64,000 nucleotides of DNA, from assembly GCF_042932805.1 (NCBI RefSeq), contig NZ_CP170633.1, positions 3,286,001 to 3,350,000 on the forward strand, written 5' to 3'. This DNA is from Ascidiaceihabitans sp029251465 (GTDB lineage Bacteria > Pseudomonadota > Alphaproteobacteria > Rhodobacterales > Rhodobacteraceae). This document shows positions 63,326 through 64,000 of the stretch, piece after piece. The notes beneath the pieces are model-generated. The model had not been told where the DNA came from and searched no databases. It saw only the letters and a program-made list of their open reading frames with translations. The translations under genes were made by a program, and so were the position numbers. Position 1 is the stretch's first letter; each line of letters opens with the position of its first letter.

Positions 63326-63976
63326 TCAAACGCCCTGAAATACTTTGGTTTCGGGGTTGAAATACTCCAGCCCGCCTTCGCCGATATCCGTCCACAAGCC
63401 GTGTAATGTCAGCGCACCATCCTCGACCCGGTCTTTGATAAACGGAAAGGTCATCAGGTTTTCCATAGAGGCCATAACCGCATGTTTTTCCAGTTGGCGG
63501 GCTTGGATTTCAGGATCAGGTTCGTCTGCAACCAGCGCGTATTTCGGGCGTAAAATATCCATCCAACGGCCAACGAAACTGGCCTTTTCCTCGAGCTGCG
63601 GCGCGTTGCCTTTGCACATGTCGATGCAGCCTTGAACGCCACCGCAGCTAGAATGACCCAACACGATTAAATGCGCTACATTCAAGGCAGTTACGGCATA
63701 TTCCACCGCTGCACTGGTACCGTGATGATCACCGTCTGGCGCAAACGGCGGGACAAGATTTGCGATGTTGCGGTGGATAAAAAACTCGCCCTGATCAGCG
63801 CCGAAAATCGACGTGACATGAACGCGACTGTCACAACAAGAAATCACCATTGCGCGCGGGCGCTGCCCTTCGGACGCAAGACGGCGATACCAGGCTTGGT
63901 TTTCCGCGTAACCGGTGGCTTTCCACCCTTGATATCGTTGCAAAAGATAGGCCGGCAAAGGTTTCGCGTGCTGCAT
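63326..63976 (-). CDS. Beta-class carbonic anhydrase
   Basis: The 216-residue enzyme has the beta-CA zinc site C47-x-D49-x-R51 in VISCCDSRV and H108-x2-C111 in LGHSSCGG, with the Asp-Arg dyad in place. It interconverts carbon dioxide and bicarbonate in the cytosol. The frame is closed by a stop at 63992-63994, so the gene is complete; start is ATG 63976, with a TTG at 63988 possible. It sits 77 bp upstream of the sbtA-type gene, on the same strand, which ties it to bicarbonate supply. Confidence 0.93.
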   Translation of the reverse strand: MQHAKPLPAYLLQRYQGWKATGYAENQAWYRRLASEGQRPRAMVISCCDSRVHVTSIFGADQGEFFIHRNIANLVPPFAPDGDHHGTSAAVEYAVTALNVAHLIVLGHSSCGGVQGCIDMCKGNAPQLEEKASFVGRWMDILRPKYALVADEPDPEIQARQLEKHAVMASMENLMTFPFIKDRVEDGALTLHGLWTDIGEGGLEYFNPETKVFQGV

Positions 63977-64000
63977 ATTTGGATCCAAACCCTATTCAAA

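Overview
The window looks like a chromosomal stretch from a marine alphaproteobacterium of the Rhodobacterales (Roseobacter group). Family-level gene content supports this: a CcrM-type GANTC methyltransferase, a dimethylglycine/sarcosine dehydrogenase-like FAD-GcvT protein, the leuS-lptE-holA and pmbA-cysQ-waaA-lpxK blocks, DUF2125 and DUF3576 proteins, a Rhodobacter-type porin and a CenR-like response regulator. Base composition is even at roughly 55-60% GC, apart from one AT-rich island near 43.9-44.3 kb. I saw no rRNA, tRNA, CRISPR array, transposase, integrase or plasmid functions. The region is mostly housekeeping with small accessory inserts. No gap between genes exceeds 300 bases.

Layout. 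0-5 kb: end of a homocysteine S-methyltransferase gene, then a tightly coupled minus-strand operon (XRE/cupin regulator, LysE exporter, GFA protein, FAD-GcvT oxidoreductase) preceded by two tandem operator-like palindromes. 5-12 kb: thiolase, an orphan STAS/anti-sigma kinase pair, gamma-glutamyltransferase with a structured leader, HspQ, an AEC permease, a lytic-transglycosylase-like lipoprotein and LolA. 12-23 kb: FtsK with an aminotransferase, amidase, UbiH-type hydroxylase, thioredoxin/TPR-LonN-Trm112 operon, ExoIII and an enoyl-thioester reductase. 23-33 kb: response regulator, ribA-lysE-L,D-transpeptidase operon, YggS, porin, leuS-lptE-holA. 33-44 kb: HI0933-like flavoprotein, MscS, a crotonase/SDR pair, DUF2125, a MerF-like protein, and pmbA-cysQ-(DUF4170 remnant)-waaA-lpxK for envelope and lipid A synthesis. 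44-53 kb: a frameshifted AT-rich gene, CaiB-type CoA-transferase, DsbA-like protein, DciA-like DUF721, MutY, AlkB-like hydroxylase, a REC protein overlapping a membrane cyclase, CcrM and RnhB. 53-61 kb: small exported or membrane proteins of unknown role, HpaI-type aldolase, DUF3095 cyclase-like protein, MFS permease, Asd and a DUF4139 protein. 61.7-64 kb: carbonic anhydrase, SbtA-type bicarbonate permease and a PII-like SbtB partner.

The strongest leads are the carbonic anhydrase-SbtA-SbtB module in what looks like a heterotroph, the tandem palindromes upstream of the XRE operon, the GANTC cluster in the ccrM upstream region, a hairpin covering the Shine-Dalgarno sequence of the gamma-glutamyltransferase gene, a crotonase lacking both catalytic glutamates, a membrane-anchored winged-helix protein and the DUF3095 cyclase-like protein. 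All functional statements rest on reading motifs by eye; no searches were run.
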